Positions 1 to 8,273 of a stretch of DNA of 64,000 nucleotides are shown piece after piece (the first letter of the stretch is position 1; each line of letters opens with the position of its first letter). The translations under genes were made by a program, and so were the position numbers. Location: contig NZ_CP108143.1 of NCBI RefSeq assembly GCF_036206005.1, forward strand, positions 4,431,501 through 4,495,500. Direction: 5' to 3'. The DNA comes from Streptomyces sp. NBC_00178. GTDB lineage: Bacteria > Actinomycetota > Actinomycetes > Streptomycetales > Streptomycetaceae. The notes beneath the pieces were generated by a model that was not told the origin of the DNA, searched no databases, and saw only the letters and a program-made list of their open reading frames with translations.

Positions 1-205
1 CCGTCCGGGCCGGGGCGGGTACTGTCAATGGTTGTTATACGTATTGGCTTCGTCGTTCTCACGCGAAGGGCCATGCGTAGGTTCTCTGGAGCAGTTACCA
101 GTGGTTCGCATACGGGCGGTGTCCCGGCCTTGTGAGCCCCAGCTGCATATCGCTTCAGGTGCCATGTGTCTGGACCTCATCCACTGAAGAAGCGAAGGCT
201 ACGAC
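1..205 (+). promoter_or_regulatory. 5' leader and promoter region of rplM-rpsI
   Basis: This is non-coding sequence before the ribosomal protein operon. It has an AT-rich patch (TATACGTATT at 36-45) that is unusual for this genome and probably belongs to the promoter, but I cannot assign -35 and -10 boxes with confidence. The remaining ~150 nt would be an untranslated leader. A purine-rich GAAGAAGCGAAGG stretch just before the rplM start can serve as ribosome binding site. Confidence 0.35.
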
Positions 206-649
206 GTGCGTACGTACAGCCCCAAGCCCGGCGATGTCACTCGCCAGTGGCACATCATCGACGCCGAGGACATCGTCCTCGGCCGCCTGGCCACCACGGC
301 TGCGAACCTCCTGCGAGGCAAGCACAAGGCGATCTACGCCCCCCACATGGACATGGGCGACTTCGTCATCATCATCAACGCCGAGAAGGTCCACCTCTCC
401 GGCAACAAGAAGACCCAGAAGATGGCGTACCGCCACTCCGGCTTCCCGGGCGGTCTGCGTTCGGTTCGTTACGACGAGCTTCTCGCCAAGAACCCCGAGA
501 AGGCCATCGAGAAGGCCATCAAGGGCATGATCCCCAAGAACACCCTGGGTCGTCAGATGATCTCCAAGCTGAAGGTCTACGCGGGCGACCAGCACCCGCA
601 CGCTGCGCAGCAGCCGGTCCCGTACGAGATCACCCAGGTCGCGCAGTAG
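206..649 (+). CDS. rplM: 50S ribosomal protein L13
   Basis: Structural protein of the large ribosomal subunit that binds 23S rRNA early in assembly. The 147-residue product has the normal length and the family landmarks WHIIDAEDIVLGRLAT near residue 14 and the NPEKAIEKAIKGMIPKN segment near residue 97, followed by the QHPHAAQQP tail. The start is GTG, chosen because MRTYSPKPGDVTRQWH is the usual actinobacterial N-terminus and a purine-rich GAAGG lies upstream. It is followed 45 nt later by rpsI, the standard rplM-rpsI operon, so L13 and S9 are co-transcribed. Confidence 0.98.
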   Translation: MRTYSPKPGDVTRQWHIIDAEDIVLGRLATTAANLLRGKHKAIYAPHMDMGDFVIIINAEKVHLSGNKKTQKMAYRHSGFPGGLRSVRYDELLAKNPEKAIEKAIKGMIPKNTLGRQMISKLKVYAGDQHPHAAQQPVPYEITQVAQ

Positions 650-694
650 TTCCGGCCTCCCCCCAAAGACGTAAAGAAAGATCTGAGGAGAATC

Positions 695-1231
695 GTGGCC
701 GAGACCACTGTTGAGACGACCGCTGACGACGCAGCGGGCACCGAGGGCGAAGAGACCTTCGCCGAGGTGACCACCTTCGAGTCGGAGGTCCCCGTCGAGG
801 GTGAGTACACCTCCGAGTCGCTCGCGGGCCGCTTCGGCGACCCGCAGCCCGCGGCCGGCCTTGGCCGTCGCAAGAACGCCATCGCCCGCGTCCGGATCGT
901 TCCGGGCACCGGCAAGTGGAAGATCAACGGTCGCACCCTTGAGGACTACTTCCCCAACAAGGTGCACCAGCAGGAAGTCAACGAGCCCTTCAAGGTGCTC
1001 GAGCTCGACGGCCGCTACGACGTCATCGCCCGCATCTCGGGTGGCGGCGTCTCGGGTCAGGCCGGCGCCCTGCGCCTCGGTGTGGCCCGCGCGCTGAACG
1101 AGGCGGACGTGGACAACAACCGCGCCACGCTGAAGAAGGCCGGCTTCCTCTCCCGCGACGACCGTGCGGTCGAGCGCAAGAAGGCCGGTCTCAAGAAGGC
1201 CCGTAAGGCTCCGCAGTACAGCAAGCGCTAA
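695..1231 (+). CDS. rpsI: 30S ribosomal protein S9
   Basis: Small-subunit protein whose C-terminal tail reaches the P-site tRNA. The conserved core begins near residue 54 (GLGRRKNAIARVRIVPG) and ends in the basic tail KKARKAPQYSKR, with the terminal KR typical of S9. The GTG start is preceded by GAGGAGAATC, a strong ribosome binding site. At 178 residues it is longer than the ~130 residues of enterobacterial S9, because of an acidic, Glu/Thr-rich N-terminal extension of about 50 residues. Such extensions are known in actinobacterial S9. It is the second gene of the rplM operon and is followed by a terminator. Confidence 0.98.
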   Translation: MAETTVETTADDAAGTEGEETFAEVTTFESEVPVEGEYTSESLAGRFGDPQPAAGLGRRKNAIARVRIVPGTGKWKINGRTLEDYFPNKVHQQEVNEPFKVLELDGRYDVIARISGGGVSGQAGALRLGVARALNEADVDNNRATLKKAGFLSRDDRAVERKKAGLKKARKAPQYSKR

Positions 1232-1258
1232 ATCGCCTGCTCGCACGCGTTACACGTT

Positions 1259-1290
1259 CGCCCCGGCGGCACACCTGTGCTGCTGGGGCG
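1259..1290 (+). terminator. rho-independent-type terminator after rpsI
   Basis: A 15-bp stem starting CGCCCCGGCGGCACA and closing TGTGCTGCTGGGGCG with a 2-nt loop; the two mismatches are G-U pairs in RNA. It is followed by TTCGTTT, a weak T-rich tract. It ends the rplM-rpsI transcript. Confidence 0.75.
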
Positions 1291-1311
1291 TTCGTTTATC
1301 AGCCCTCGCGG

Positions 1312-1332
1312 GCGTATAACGGCTTCATACGC
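1312..1332. promoter_or_regulatory. inverted repeat upstream of glmM
   Basis: GCGTAT and ATACGC, separated by 9 nt, form a perfect 6-bp inverted repeat between rpsI and glmM. The following ~100 nt are unusually T-rich (for example TGTTTTGATTACTTTGG around 1400-1416), as expected for a promoter. The regulator, if any, is unknown. Confidence 0.3.
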
Positions 1333-1449
1333 TTGCATGTTCATCGGGCCGGAAGCCTCGGGCGCGCCCTTCTTTGCTGCGCCTTGCCACGCTATGCCCT
1401 GTTTTGATTACTTTGGTTTTGCGGTTTCGGAGCACCTCGGAGGACGACA

Positions 1450-2808
1450 GTGGGACGACTCTTCGGCACGGACGGCGTACGCGGTGTCGCCAACGCGGAC
1501 CTGACGGCCGAGCTCGCGCTCGGGCTCTCGGTCGCGGCGGCGCACGTACTGGCCGAGGCGGGGACCTTCGAGGGGCATCGGCCGACCGCCGTGGTGGGCC
1601 GCGACCCCCGCGCGTCCGGAGAGTTCCTGGAGGCCGCCGTCGTGGCGGGCCTGGCCAGCGCGGGCGTGGACGTGCTGCGGGTCGGAGTGCTGCCGACCCC
1701 GGCCGTGGCCTACCTCACCGGCTCCCTGGGGGCCGACATCGGTGTCATGCTCTCCGCGAGCCACAACGCCATGCCGGACAACGGCATCAAGTTCTTCGCC
1801 CGCGGCGGTCACAAGCTCGCCGACGAGCTGGAGGACCGCATCGAGACGGTCTACGAGCAGCACCGCACCGGTGAGCCGTGGAACCGCCCGACCGGCGCGG
1901 GCGTGGGCCGGGTCACCGACTACACCGAGGGCTTCGACCGCTACGTCGCCCACCTCATCGGCGTCCTGCCGAACCGGCTCGACGGACTGAAGGTCGTCCT
2001 CGACGAGGCGCACGGCGCCGCCGCCCGCGTCTCGCCCGAGGCCTTCGCCCGGGCCGGCGCCGAGGTCGTCACCATCGGTGCCGAGCCCGACGGGCTCAAC
2101 ATCAACGACGGCTGCGGCTCCACCCACCTGTCCCTGCTGCGGAACGCGGTCGTCGAGCACGGCGCCGACCTCGGCATCGCGCACGACGGCGACGCCGACC
2201 GCTGCCTGGCCGTGGACGCCGCGGGCGAGGAGATCGACGGCGACCAGATCCTGGCCGTGCTCGCCCTCGCCATGCGTGAGACCGGACACCTGCGCAAGGA
2301 CACCGTCGTCGGCACGGTCATGTCGAACCTCGGCTTCAAGATGGCCATGGAGCGCGAGGGCATCCACCTCGTCCAGACCGCCGTCGGCGACCGCTACGTC
2401 CTGGAGTCGATGAAGGCCGAGGGCTTCGCGCTCGGCGGCGAGCAGTCCGGACACGTCATCGTCCTGGACCACGCCACCACCGGCGACGGCACCCTGACCG
2501 GCCTGATGCTCGCGGCCAGGGTCGCGGCGACCGGGCGCACGCTCGCCGACCTGGCCGGCGTGATGCAGCGCCTCCCGCAGGTCCTCGTCAACGTGCCGGA
2601 CGTCGACAAGTCCCGTGTCGACACCTCGGCCGAGCTCGCCGCCGCGGTCACCGAGGCCGAGCGCGAATTGGGCGACACGGGAAGGGTGCTCCTGCGCAAG
2701 TCGGGCACCGAGCCCCTCGTACGGGTCATGGTCGAGGCGGCCGACCTCGAACAGGCGCGTGCGGTGGCGGGCCGGCTGGCCGACGTCGTGAAGTCCGCAC
2801 TCGGCTGA
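1450..2808 (+). CDS. glmM: phosphoglucosamine mutase
   Basis: Converts glucosamine-6-phosphate to glucosamine-1-phosphate for UDP-GlcNAc and peptidoglycan synthesis; cytoplasmic. The 452-residue product has normal family length. It carries the phosphoserine loop as SASHNAMPDNG near residue 102, the Mg-binding DGDADR near residue 245 and the phosphate-binding RKSGTEP near residue 416. The N-terminus MGRLFGTDGVRG is typical. GTG start with GGAGG 7 nt upstream. It supplies the step after glmS, which lies about 6 kb downstream in this window. Confidence 0.97.
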   Translation: MGRLFGTDGVRGVANADLTAELALGLSVAAAHVLAEAGTFEGHRPTAVVGRDPRASGEFLEAAVVAGLASAGVDVLRVGVLPTPAVAYLTGSLGADIGVMLSASHNAMPDNGIKFFARGGHKLADELEDRIETVYEQHRTGEPWNRPTGAGVGRVTDYTEGFDRYVAHLIGVLPNRLDGLKVVLDEAHGAAARVSPEAFARAGAEVVTIGAEPDGLNINDGCGSTHLSLLRNAVVEHGADLGIAHDGDADRCLAVDAAGEEIDGDQILAVLALAMRETGHLRKDTVVGTVMSNLGFKMAMEREGIHLVQTAVGDRYVLESMKAEGFALGGEQSGHVIVLDHATTGDGTLTGLMLAARVAATGRTLADLAGVMQRLPQVLVNVPDVDKSRVDTSAELAAAVTEAERELGDTGRVLLRKSGTEPLVRVMVEAADLEQARAVAGRLADVVKSALG

Positions 2809-2851
2809 CGGCCCCTCGGCTCCTGGACGGACACCCGTACCGGACGGCCTC

Positions 2852-4429
2852 TCAACTCCCGGACGGACCCGGCCTCACGGCCGGGTCCGTCCGGCGTCGC
2901 AGCTCACGGAGGATGCGGGTCAGGTCGTCAGGGGCGGCGGCGAGGCGGACCGGCGTGCCCGCGTCGTCGAGTTCGGCGACGTGCCAGTTCCCGTGGACGC
3001 CGTCGCCGTCGCCGCCCCTGACCCGCCGTACGTTCGTGACGGTGAGCCGTTCCACCGGGATCCGCCTGGCCGCGAACCGGCCGGGACCCGAATGGGGTGT
3101 CACCGCGGGCGGGCCGCTCCCCAGGACGACGTGGGTGCCGAAGCAGTCCGGGTTGTAGTCGGTCCCGTCGAGGAAGCGGGCGGCCAGGAACAGCTCCGTC
3201 GTCTCCGGAGAGGCCTCGTCCCCGGGCGCCGCGGCGTCCCCCGGCATCACCGGGTCCCCGGGTGTGCGGACACGGGTGGCCCGCCAGGCCCAGGCGAGCA
3301 TGCCCAGGGTGGCGGCCACGCCCGAGGCCGTCCACGCGAGGGCCACGGGGGAGCCGAGCGGGTCGGCCGGGTGGACGTAGCACAGCGGCAGCAGCCACCC
3401 GGCCGTACCGGCGAGGGCCGCGGCGAACGGCAGGGCGGAGGGGACGACCTCGTCCGCGGCCAGTCGGCGGCTGCTCCGCCTGCGCAGCAGGATCCGGGCA
3501 CCGGGGTAGCCCGCGGCGAGGGCGCAGCCGGCCGCGACGACGGCCACGTCTCCCGCGCCTGGGAAGTGCTCGCGCCAGACGTGGTGCTCTCCGGCGACCA
3601 CCCTCACGCGCCCCCGCCACAGCGTCAGCTCGACGCCGTCTCCGGGGTGGAACCCCCGGGCGCCCTCCTGCGAGACCCCGAGGCGTTCCGACGGACCGCC
3701 GTCGGCGAAGTACAGCCAACTGCTCTGCCTGCCCATGCCGACGTCCGTCCCCGAGATCACCGCGCGGCGCGTGCTCAGACAGTCGCCCCGCTCCGTGGCG
3801 GGGGTGTCCGCGGTGCAGGGGACCGCCGACGTCCACGCCTGCTTCGTCGAGGCGGCGGCCGGCACGAACCACGCCGCCAGGCCCGCGCCCGCGAGCAGCA
3901 GGACGCACAGGATCCACGACACGGCCGAGCCGCCTCCGGCGGTGCGGTGCGAGAGGACGGGGGCACGACCCGGCTCCGGGCCGCCATGACGGTGGTGCAG
4001 TGCACGGAGCCCGTACAGCTCCGCGTCGAAGTCCGCCCGGCCCCCGGAGGACCCGTCGGGCGTCAGAGGCAGCCGTCGCGTGCGTCCGTCGCGCAGCAGG
4101 ACCTCGACGCGGTGGATGTCCTGGTGCCGCCCGCGCTGGACGCGGGCGCGCAGCTCGGCGACATCGGACCACGGCATGCTCCGCCGGCGCAGCAGCGTCC
4201 GGGAACGCAGGCCGTGGTCGTCGGCGGTGACCCGGGCGGTGGCGGCGTACAGGCACACGAGACCCAGCAGCGCGAGCAGCAGACCCACGGCCGACCACAG
4301 GTCCGGGAAGCCGGCACCGCAGGCCGGGCGCACGGCGGCCAGGCCGGCCCCCGCCGCGACGAGGACTGCGGAGTACCGGGCGGCACGCCTCCTGCGGCGG
4401 CGCGGGATCACATCCGGGGTGTCGGTCAT
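2852..4429 (-). CDS. hypothetical membrane protein with PH-like domain
   Basis: A 525-residue membrane protein of unknown role. The N-terminus has a basic run (PRRRRRRAARYS) and then two membrane segments at about residues 18-63. A stretch at about 65-130 (LRSRTLLRRRSMPWSDVAEL..VLLRDGRTRRLPL) resembles bacterial PH domains. Further hydrophobic segments lie near 170-190, 300-320 and 335-385, and a second PH-like stretch may lie near 440-510 (ARRIPVERLTVTNVRRV). The last codons coincide with a perfect 16-bp hairpin also found at the end of the next minus-strand gene. I do not recognise a specific function. Confidence 0.75.
   Translation of the reverse strand: MTDTPDVIPRRRRRRAARYSAVLVAAGAGLAAVRPACGAGFPDLWSAVGLLLALLGLVCLYAATARVTADDHGLRSRTLLRRRSMPWSDVAELRARVQRGRHQDIHRVEVLLRDGRTRRLPLTPDGSSGGRADFDAELYGLRALHHRHGGPEPGRAPVLSHRTAGGGSAVSWILCVLLLAGAGLAAWFVPAAASTKQAWTSAVPCTADTPATERGDCLSTRRAVISGTDVGMGRQSSWLYFADGGPSERLGVSQEGARGFHPGDGVELTLWRGRVRVVAGEHHVWREHFPGAGDVAVVAAGCALAAGYPGARILLRRRSSRRLAADEVVPSALPFAAALAGTAGWLLPLCYVHPADPLGSPVALAWTASGVAATLGMLAWAWRATRVRTPGDPVMPGDAAAPGDEASPETTELFLAARFLDGTDYNPDCFGTHVVLGSGPPAVTPHSGPGRFAARRIPVERLTVTNVRRVRGGDGDGVHGNWHVAELDDAGTPVRLAAAPDDLTRILRELRRRTDPAVRPGPSGS
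2859..2894 (-). terminator. perfect hairpin overlapping the 3' end of a CDS
   Basis: A 16-bp perfect stem (CCGGACGGACCCGGCC and its complement) with a TCAC loop. It begins 4 nt after the stop codon position and lies entirely within the last codons of the minus-strand PH-like gene. It has no U-tract. It probably terminates or stabilises the transcript. Its 28-nt core (2869-2896) is repeated identically at 4590-4617. Confidence 0.65.
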
Positions 4430-4572
4430 GCCGGGATCGTGTCACCGGCGGGACCGCCCCCGCCTGTGCGGTGTACGGCAGTTTCGGCGCCCGCCACCCT
4501 GCCGGTCCGTCACCCGCGGGCGCGGCCCGGCGTCCGCAGGCGTCGTGGCGTACCCCCGCGCGTGACGTGCCG

Positions 4573-5532
4573 TCAGTCTCCGGAAGGAACCGGCCTCACG
4601 GCCGGGTCCGTCCGGCGTTGGGCGGCCCACAGCGCCCGCTGGACCAGCAGCGTGCACGTGCCCGCGAGCACGATGCCGCCGAGGTTGGCCAGCAGCTGCG
4701 CCGACGACCCCCAGGTCTGTTCGAGGTCCTGGTAGCTGAAGGCGACGGCGGCGTTCGCCGCGGCCGGAACCGTCGTCACCGAGATGGCCACACCGATCAG
4801 CGCCCCGGACTTCGCCGACGTCAGCGAGAGCGTGCCCGCGATGCCCGCGAGGAGAGCGACGACGAAGGACGTCCAGTCCGGGTGCCAGATGAACCCCGTG
4901 TTCGGCCTCTCCGCCCTGATCATGTCGGCGCTGAACAGCCCGAGCGCGTCCATCAGCCACGCGAACCCCGCCGTCAGGACCATCGCCACGGCGAAGCCGC
5001 CGATCAGGGCCCACAGCGACCGCCCGACGAGCCGGGGTGCCCGCTGCACCAGCGCCGTCGAGATACCCGCCAGCGGGCCGAACTCCGGCCCCACCGCCAT
5101 CGCCCCGACGATGAGGACCGCGTTGTCCAGGACCACCCCGCAGGCGGCGAGCATCGTGGCCAGGGAGAGGAAGGCGACGTAGGTCGCGCTGAAGGTCGAC
5201 TCCTCGTGGGTCACCTCGCTCAGTTCTTCCCAGAGCACCGCGTCGGCGCCCTCGCCCGGTGCCGCCCGCTCCGCCTCGTCGGCGTGCCTGGACAGCGTCA
5301 GGTCCATGTTCTCGACGGTGATCGATCCCGCGTCGTCGATGCCCAACCGGCGCAGCTCGCCGATCAGTTCGTCACCGGCCTCCCGCGCCACGTCGCACAG
5401 GACGACATCGCCGGCCGGGCTGCGCGCGACTCCGGCGAGCACGGCGAGGTGCGCGGTGCCCACCGTCCGCTCCAGCAACCGCACCACCTCGTCGGTGCGT
5501 TCGGCGGGCACGATGAGGCGCAGATGCAGCAC
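4573..5532 (-). CDS. DUF389 family membrane protein
   Basis: A 319-residue integral membrane protein of the DUF389 (YjcH/TIGR00341-like) type. The cytoplasmic N-terminal ~110 residues form a small alpha/beta domain (MLHLRLIVPAERTDEVVRLL). It is followed by about six membrane helices, with the family-typical NAVLIVGAMAVGPEFGPLAG segment near residue 145. The GTG start at 5532 is chosen because GGAAAGGG lies 7 nt upstream and a longer frame would run into coaA. The gene is 19 nt downstream of coaA and probably co-transcribed. The C-terminal RRTDPAVRP is shared with the neighbouring PH-like protein. Substrate unknown. Confidence 0.85.
   Translation of the reverse strand: MLHLRLIVPAERTDEVVRLLERTVGTAHLAVLAGVARSPAGDVVLCDVAREAGDELIGELRRLGIDDAGSITVENMDLTLSRHADEAERAAPGEGADAVLWEELSEVTHEESTFSATYVAFLSLATMLAACGVVLDNAVLIVGAMAVGPEFGPLAGISTALVQRAPRLVGRSLWALIGGFAVAMVLTAGFAWLMDALGLFSADMIRAERPNTGFIWHPDWTSFVVALLAGIAGTLSLTSAKSGALIGVAISVTTVPAAANAAVAFSYQDLEQTWGSSAQLLANLGGIVLAGTCTLLVQRALWAAQRRTDPAVRPVPSGD
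4580..4615 (-). terminator. second copy of the coding hairpin
   Basis: CCGGAAGGAACCGGCC, loop TCAC, then GGCCGGGTCCGTCCGG: the same hairpin as at 2859-2894 but with two substitutions in one arm that weaken the stem. It lies at the 3' end of the DUF389 gene and encodes its last residues. Confidence 0.6.
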
Positions 5533-5551
5533 GGGCGCACCCTTTCCGTGG

Positions 5552-6544
5552 TCAGAGCTTGCGCAGCGAGAGCTTCTGGACCTTGTGGTCCGGACCCTTG
5601 CGCAGCACCAGGGTGGCACGGCCCCTGGTGGGCGCCACGTTCTCCAGCAGATTCGGCTTGTTGATGGTCCGCCACATGGTGCGCGCGTAGTCCAGCGCCT
5701 CCGACTCGGAGACCTGGGTGTACTTGCGGAAGTAGGAGAACGGGTTCTGGAACGCCGTCTCGCGCAGCCTGCGGAAGCGGTTCAGGTACCAGGTCTCGAT
5801 GTCCTCGGCCTTCGCGTCCACGTACACGCTGAAGTCGAAGTAGTCGGCGAGCCCGACCCTGGTCCGGCCGTCCTTGCCGGGCAGCGCCGGCTGCAGCACG
5901 TTCAGGCCCTCGACGATCAGGATGTCGGGGCGGCGGACGGTGAGCCGCTCACCCGGCACGATGTCGTAGATCAGGTGGGAGTAGACGGGAGCCGTCACCT
6001 CGTCCTTGCCGGCCTTGATGTCGGCGACGAACCGGGTCAGCGCCCGCCGGTCGTACGACTCCGGGAAGCCCTTGCGCGACATCAGCCCCCGCGCCTGGAG
6101 CTCCTTCATCGGGAGCAGGAAGCCGTCCGTCGTCACCAGCTCCACGCGGGGGTGCTCCGGCCAGCGGGCCAGCAGCGCCTGCAGGATGCGGGCGGAGGTG
6201 GACTTGCCCACGGCCACACTGCCTGCGACCCCTATGACGAACGGGGTCCCGCGCTGCGCCCCGTGCCCGTTGCCCGCGTCACCCAGGAAGGTGTTCAGCG
6301 CCCCGCGCAGGCCCGAGGTCGCCTGGACGTAGAGGTTGAGGAGCCGGGAGAGCGGCAGGTAGACGTCCCGGACCTCGTCGAGGTCGATGACGTCGCCGAG
6401 GCCCCGCAGCTTCTCGACCTCCTCGGCGCTCAGCGGCAGCGGGGTCTTGTCGCGCAGTGCGCTCCACTCCGCCCGGGTCAGGTCGACGTAGGGCGTCGGC
6501 GCGTGCTCGGTGCGGCGGGGGCTCCGTGCGGGCGAAGTGATCAC
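5552..6544 (-). CDS. coaA: pantothenate kinase (type I)
   Basis: Phosphorylates pantothenate, the first committed step to coenzyme A. The product has about 330 residues, with the P-loop GVAGSVAVGKST near residue 100 and the family segments TPYVDLTRAEWSALRDK at the N-terminus and RTINKPNLLENVAPTRGRA near the C-terminus. I place the start at the GTG at 6544 (reading MITSPARSPRR) because this matches the usual Streptomyces length. An ATG at 6565 would add seven residues. No ribosome binding site is visible. A GACAAT hexamer just upstream could be the -10 of a leaderless transcript. Confidence 0.95.
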   Translation of the reverse strand: MITSPARSPRRTEHAPTPYVDLTRAEWSALRDKTPLPLSAEEVEKLRGLGDVIDLDEVRDVYLPLSRLLNLYVQATSGLRGALNTFLGDAGNGHGAQRGTPFVIGVAGSVAVGKSTSARILQALLARWPEHPRVELVTTDGFLLPMKELQARGLMSRKGFPESYDRRALTRFVADIKAGKDEVTAPVYSHLIYDIVPGERLTVRRPDILIVEGLNVLQPALPGKDGRTRVGLADYFDFSVYVDAKAEDIETWYLNRFRRLRETAFQNPFSYFRKYTQVSESEALDYARTMWRTINKPNLLENVAPTRGRATLVLRKGPDHKVQKLSLRKL

Positions 6545-6675
6545 GCACTCATTGTCGCGGGACATGCCCCGGAGTGGGAGGTGGGGTCGGTCACGTGGGG
6601 GATGCCGCGCACGGCGGAGGCGGCCTGCGGGGCGGTGGGGATCACTCTTCGGGAGGGGCGGGGGCACCCTGTTGG

Positions 6676-6716
6676 TACTCTGCCGCACCGCCCGCGCCAG
6701 GTGATCACCGGCGCGG
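6676..6716 (+). promoter_or_regulatory. promoter and palindrome before a secreted-protein gene
   Basis: TACTCT at 6676-6681 resembles a Streptomyces -10 box. It is followed by an inverted repeat with CCGCGCC (6692-6698) and GGCGCGG (6710-6716) as arms around the palindrome GGTGATCACC (6700-6709). The position just after the likely transcription start suits an operator. Confidence 0.4.
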
Positions 6717-6747
6717 CGGATCCCCTTCCATGAGCGATGAGGTGCGA

Positions 6748-7563
6748 ATGAAGACAAGCGGCAGAACCGGAGCCGCGGGCGTGATCGTGGGGGCACTCGC
6801 CCTCTCGGCGTTCGCGGCTCCCCCGGCGCAGGCCGCCGGAACCGGCATCACCGTGTCGCGGGTGGTCGTCAACGGCGGAGCGACCGTCGTCGTGGGCACC
6901 TCGGACGTGAAGCGGCCCTCCCTCACCTTCCGGGTCACCCTGCCCTCCGGCTACAGCACGTCCGACTGGTCCGCGTGGTCCGCGCGTCCGTTCCTGTACC
7001 ACGGCACGACCGTGGCCAAGGGGCTGGACGACGGCGGCCTGCGCACCGGCATCTACACCTGCTACCCGACGACCGCACGGATCGCGGACTGCGAGGGCAG
7101 CCTGTACATCGACCCGCGCTACGACCTCGACTCGAACAACGACGCCACCACCTGGAACATCGGCGTCCTGACGCAGCTCTGGAAGCCGGGCGGCGGGCTC
7201 AAGGCGGAGCAGCACGTCACCGCTTCCGGCGCCGTGAAGGTCAAGCGCTGGGCCAAGGCCACGGTCAACGCCTCGCCCGAACCGGTGACGAAGGGCGGGA
7301 CGATCACCGTCACCGGCAGCCTCAAGCGCGCGGACTGGGTGAAGCACGCGTACACCGGTTACGCGGGCACGTCGGTCAGCCTGCAGTTCCGCAAGGCGGG
7401 CAGTTCCGTCTACTCCACGGTCAAGACGGCCACGACCAGCAGCACGGGCTCGCTGAAGACCACCGTCAAGGCCACGGTGGACGGCTACTGGCGCTGGTCC
7501 TTCGGCGGCTCGTCCACCTCGGGGACGGCCGCAGCCGCGGGCGACTTCGTCGACGTGCGCTGA
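6748..7563 (+). CDS. secreted protein with C-terminal Ig-like domain
   Basis: A 271-residue exported protein. It has a classical signal peptide (KTSGRTGAAGVIVGALALSA, cleavage after AQA near residue 28). The middle part is beta-rich and has two cysteines (TCYPTTARIADCEG) that could form a disulfide. A C-terminal Ig-like or Big-type beta domain starts near residue 168 (KATVNASPEPVTKGGTITVTG). The ATG at 6748 is chosen because GAGGTG lies 6 nt upstream; an in-frame ATG at 6730 would add six residues. Probably an extracellular adhesive or structural protein; no catalytic motif is seen. Confidence 0.8.
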   Translation: MKTSGRTGAAGVIVGALALSAFAAPPAQAAGTGITVSRVVVNGGATVVVGTSDVKRPSLTFRVTLPSGYSTSDWSAWSARPFLYHGTTVAKGLDDGGLRTGIYTCYPTTARIADCEGSLYIDPRYDLDSNNDATTWNIGVLTQLWKPGGGLKAEQHVTASGAVKVKRWAKATVNASPEPVTKGGTITVTGSLKRADWVKHAYTGYAGTSVSLQFRKAGSSVYSTVKTATTSSTGSLKTTVKATVDGYWRWSFGGSSTSGTAAAAGDFVDVR

Positions 7564-7566
7564 AAG

Positions 7567-7637
7567 CCGGCGGCGCCGCCGCTCTGCCCGTGCGGTGCCC
7601 GCGTCGCCCGCACGGCACGGGGAGGCGGCGCCGCCGG
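7567..7637. terminator. bidirectional terminator, nested inverted repeat
   Basis: Perfect 14-bp arms CCGGCGGCGCCGCC (7567-7580) and GGCGGCGCCGCCGG (7624-7637) enclose an inner CCGTGCGG/CCGCACGG hairpin. They sit between two convergent genes, so the structure can end both transcripts. Confidence 0.7.
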
Positions 7638-7650
7638 TGCGCGGGGGGCC

Positions 7651-8106
7651 CTAAGCGCCGCCGAGTTCCGCCCGGAGCGCGAGGGCCACGCCGTCCGCCC
7701 GCCCGGCCGTCACCCGCTGCCCCTCCGGCGGCCTCAGCAGCGCGAAGACGCCGGCCCCGAGGTGCTCCGGCGGCAGGTCACCGGCGCGCGGCACGATGTG
7801 GAAGTGCACATGGGCGAAGCCCTCGGCCTCGGCGAACTGGACGACGTACGTCTTGGCGCATCCCGTGACCGCGCGCAGCGCCCTGGACAGCCTGACCTGC
7901 CAGGTCCCCAGACCGGCCGCCTCCGCGTCGGTGAGTTCGTGCACGGCCGTGATGTGGCGCCTGGGCAGCAGCACCAGCCAGCCCGGCAGCGAGGTCCCGG
8001 TCGCGTGGGCCACCCGCCAGTGCCGGTCGTACGCGACGCGCTCGCGCGGCGGCAGCGCGTCGAACTCCGCTTCCATGCCGCAGGTGTAGCAGTCGGAAGT
8101 CGCCAT
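7651..8106 (-). CDS. HIT family protein (histidine triad hydrolase)
   Basis: A 151-residue nucleotide-binding hydrolase of the histidine-triad superfamily. The active-site motif is HVHFHIVPR near residue 100. The N-terminus CYTCGMEAEFDALPPRERV carries a CxxC pair, common in HIT proteins, and LVLLPRRHITAVHEL is the typical nucleotide-binding segment. ATG start at 8106. TACGCT 8 nt upstream resembles a -10 box, so the transcript may be leaderless. Exact substrate unknown; this family often cleaves AMP-linked compounds. Confidence 0.88.
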   Translation of the reverse strand: MATSDCYTCGMEAEFDALPPRERVAYDRHWRVAHATGTSLPGWLVLLPRRHITAVHELTDAEAAGLGTWQVRLSRALRAVTGCAKTYVVQFAEAEGFAHVHFHIVPRAGDLPPEHLGAGVFALLRPPEGQRVTAGRADGVALALRAELGGA

Positions 8107-8261
8107 GGGCCGAGAGCGTAGCGACCGCCCGGTCCCGGACGCAGCCGCCCGCGCGAAACCGCTCGGCCCGGTGCCCCGCGGGCCGTGCGGCGACAGGCAC
8201 TTTCCGGCGGCCGTCCGGGCCCGACACACGCATGGCCCTGGGCTGCGGCAGGCAGGGGCCT

Positions 8262-8267
8262 TAGGGT
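8262..8267 (+). promoter_or_regulatory. -10 hexamer for leaderless glmS
   Basis: TAGGGT lies 6 nt before the glmS ATG with no ribosome binding site between, which places the transcription start at or next to the start codon. Confidence 0.5.
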
Positions 8268-8273
8268 GCCGAT

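Noticed and set aside
1..205. L13-type ribosomal protein leader
   Set aside because: This autoregulatory RNA is known from Firmicutes. I cannot recognise its structure here.
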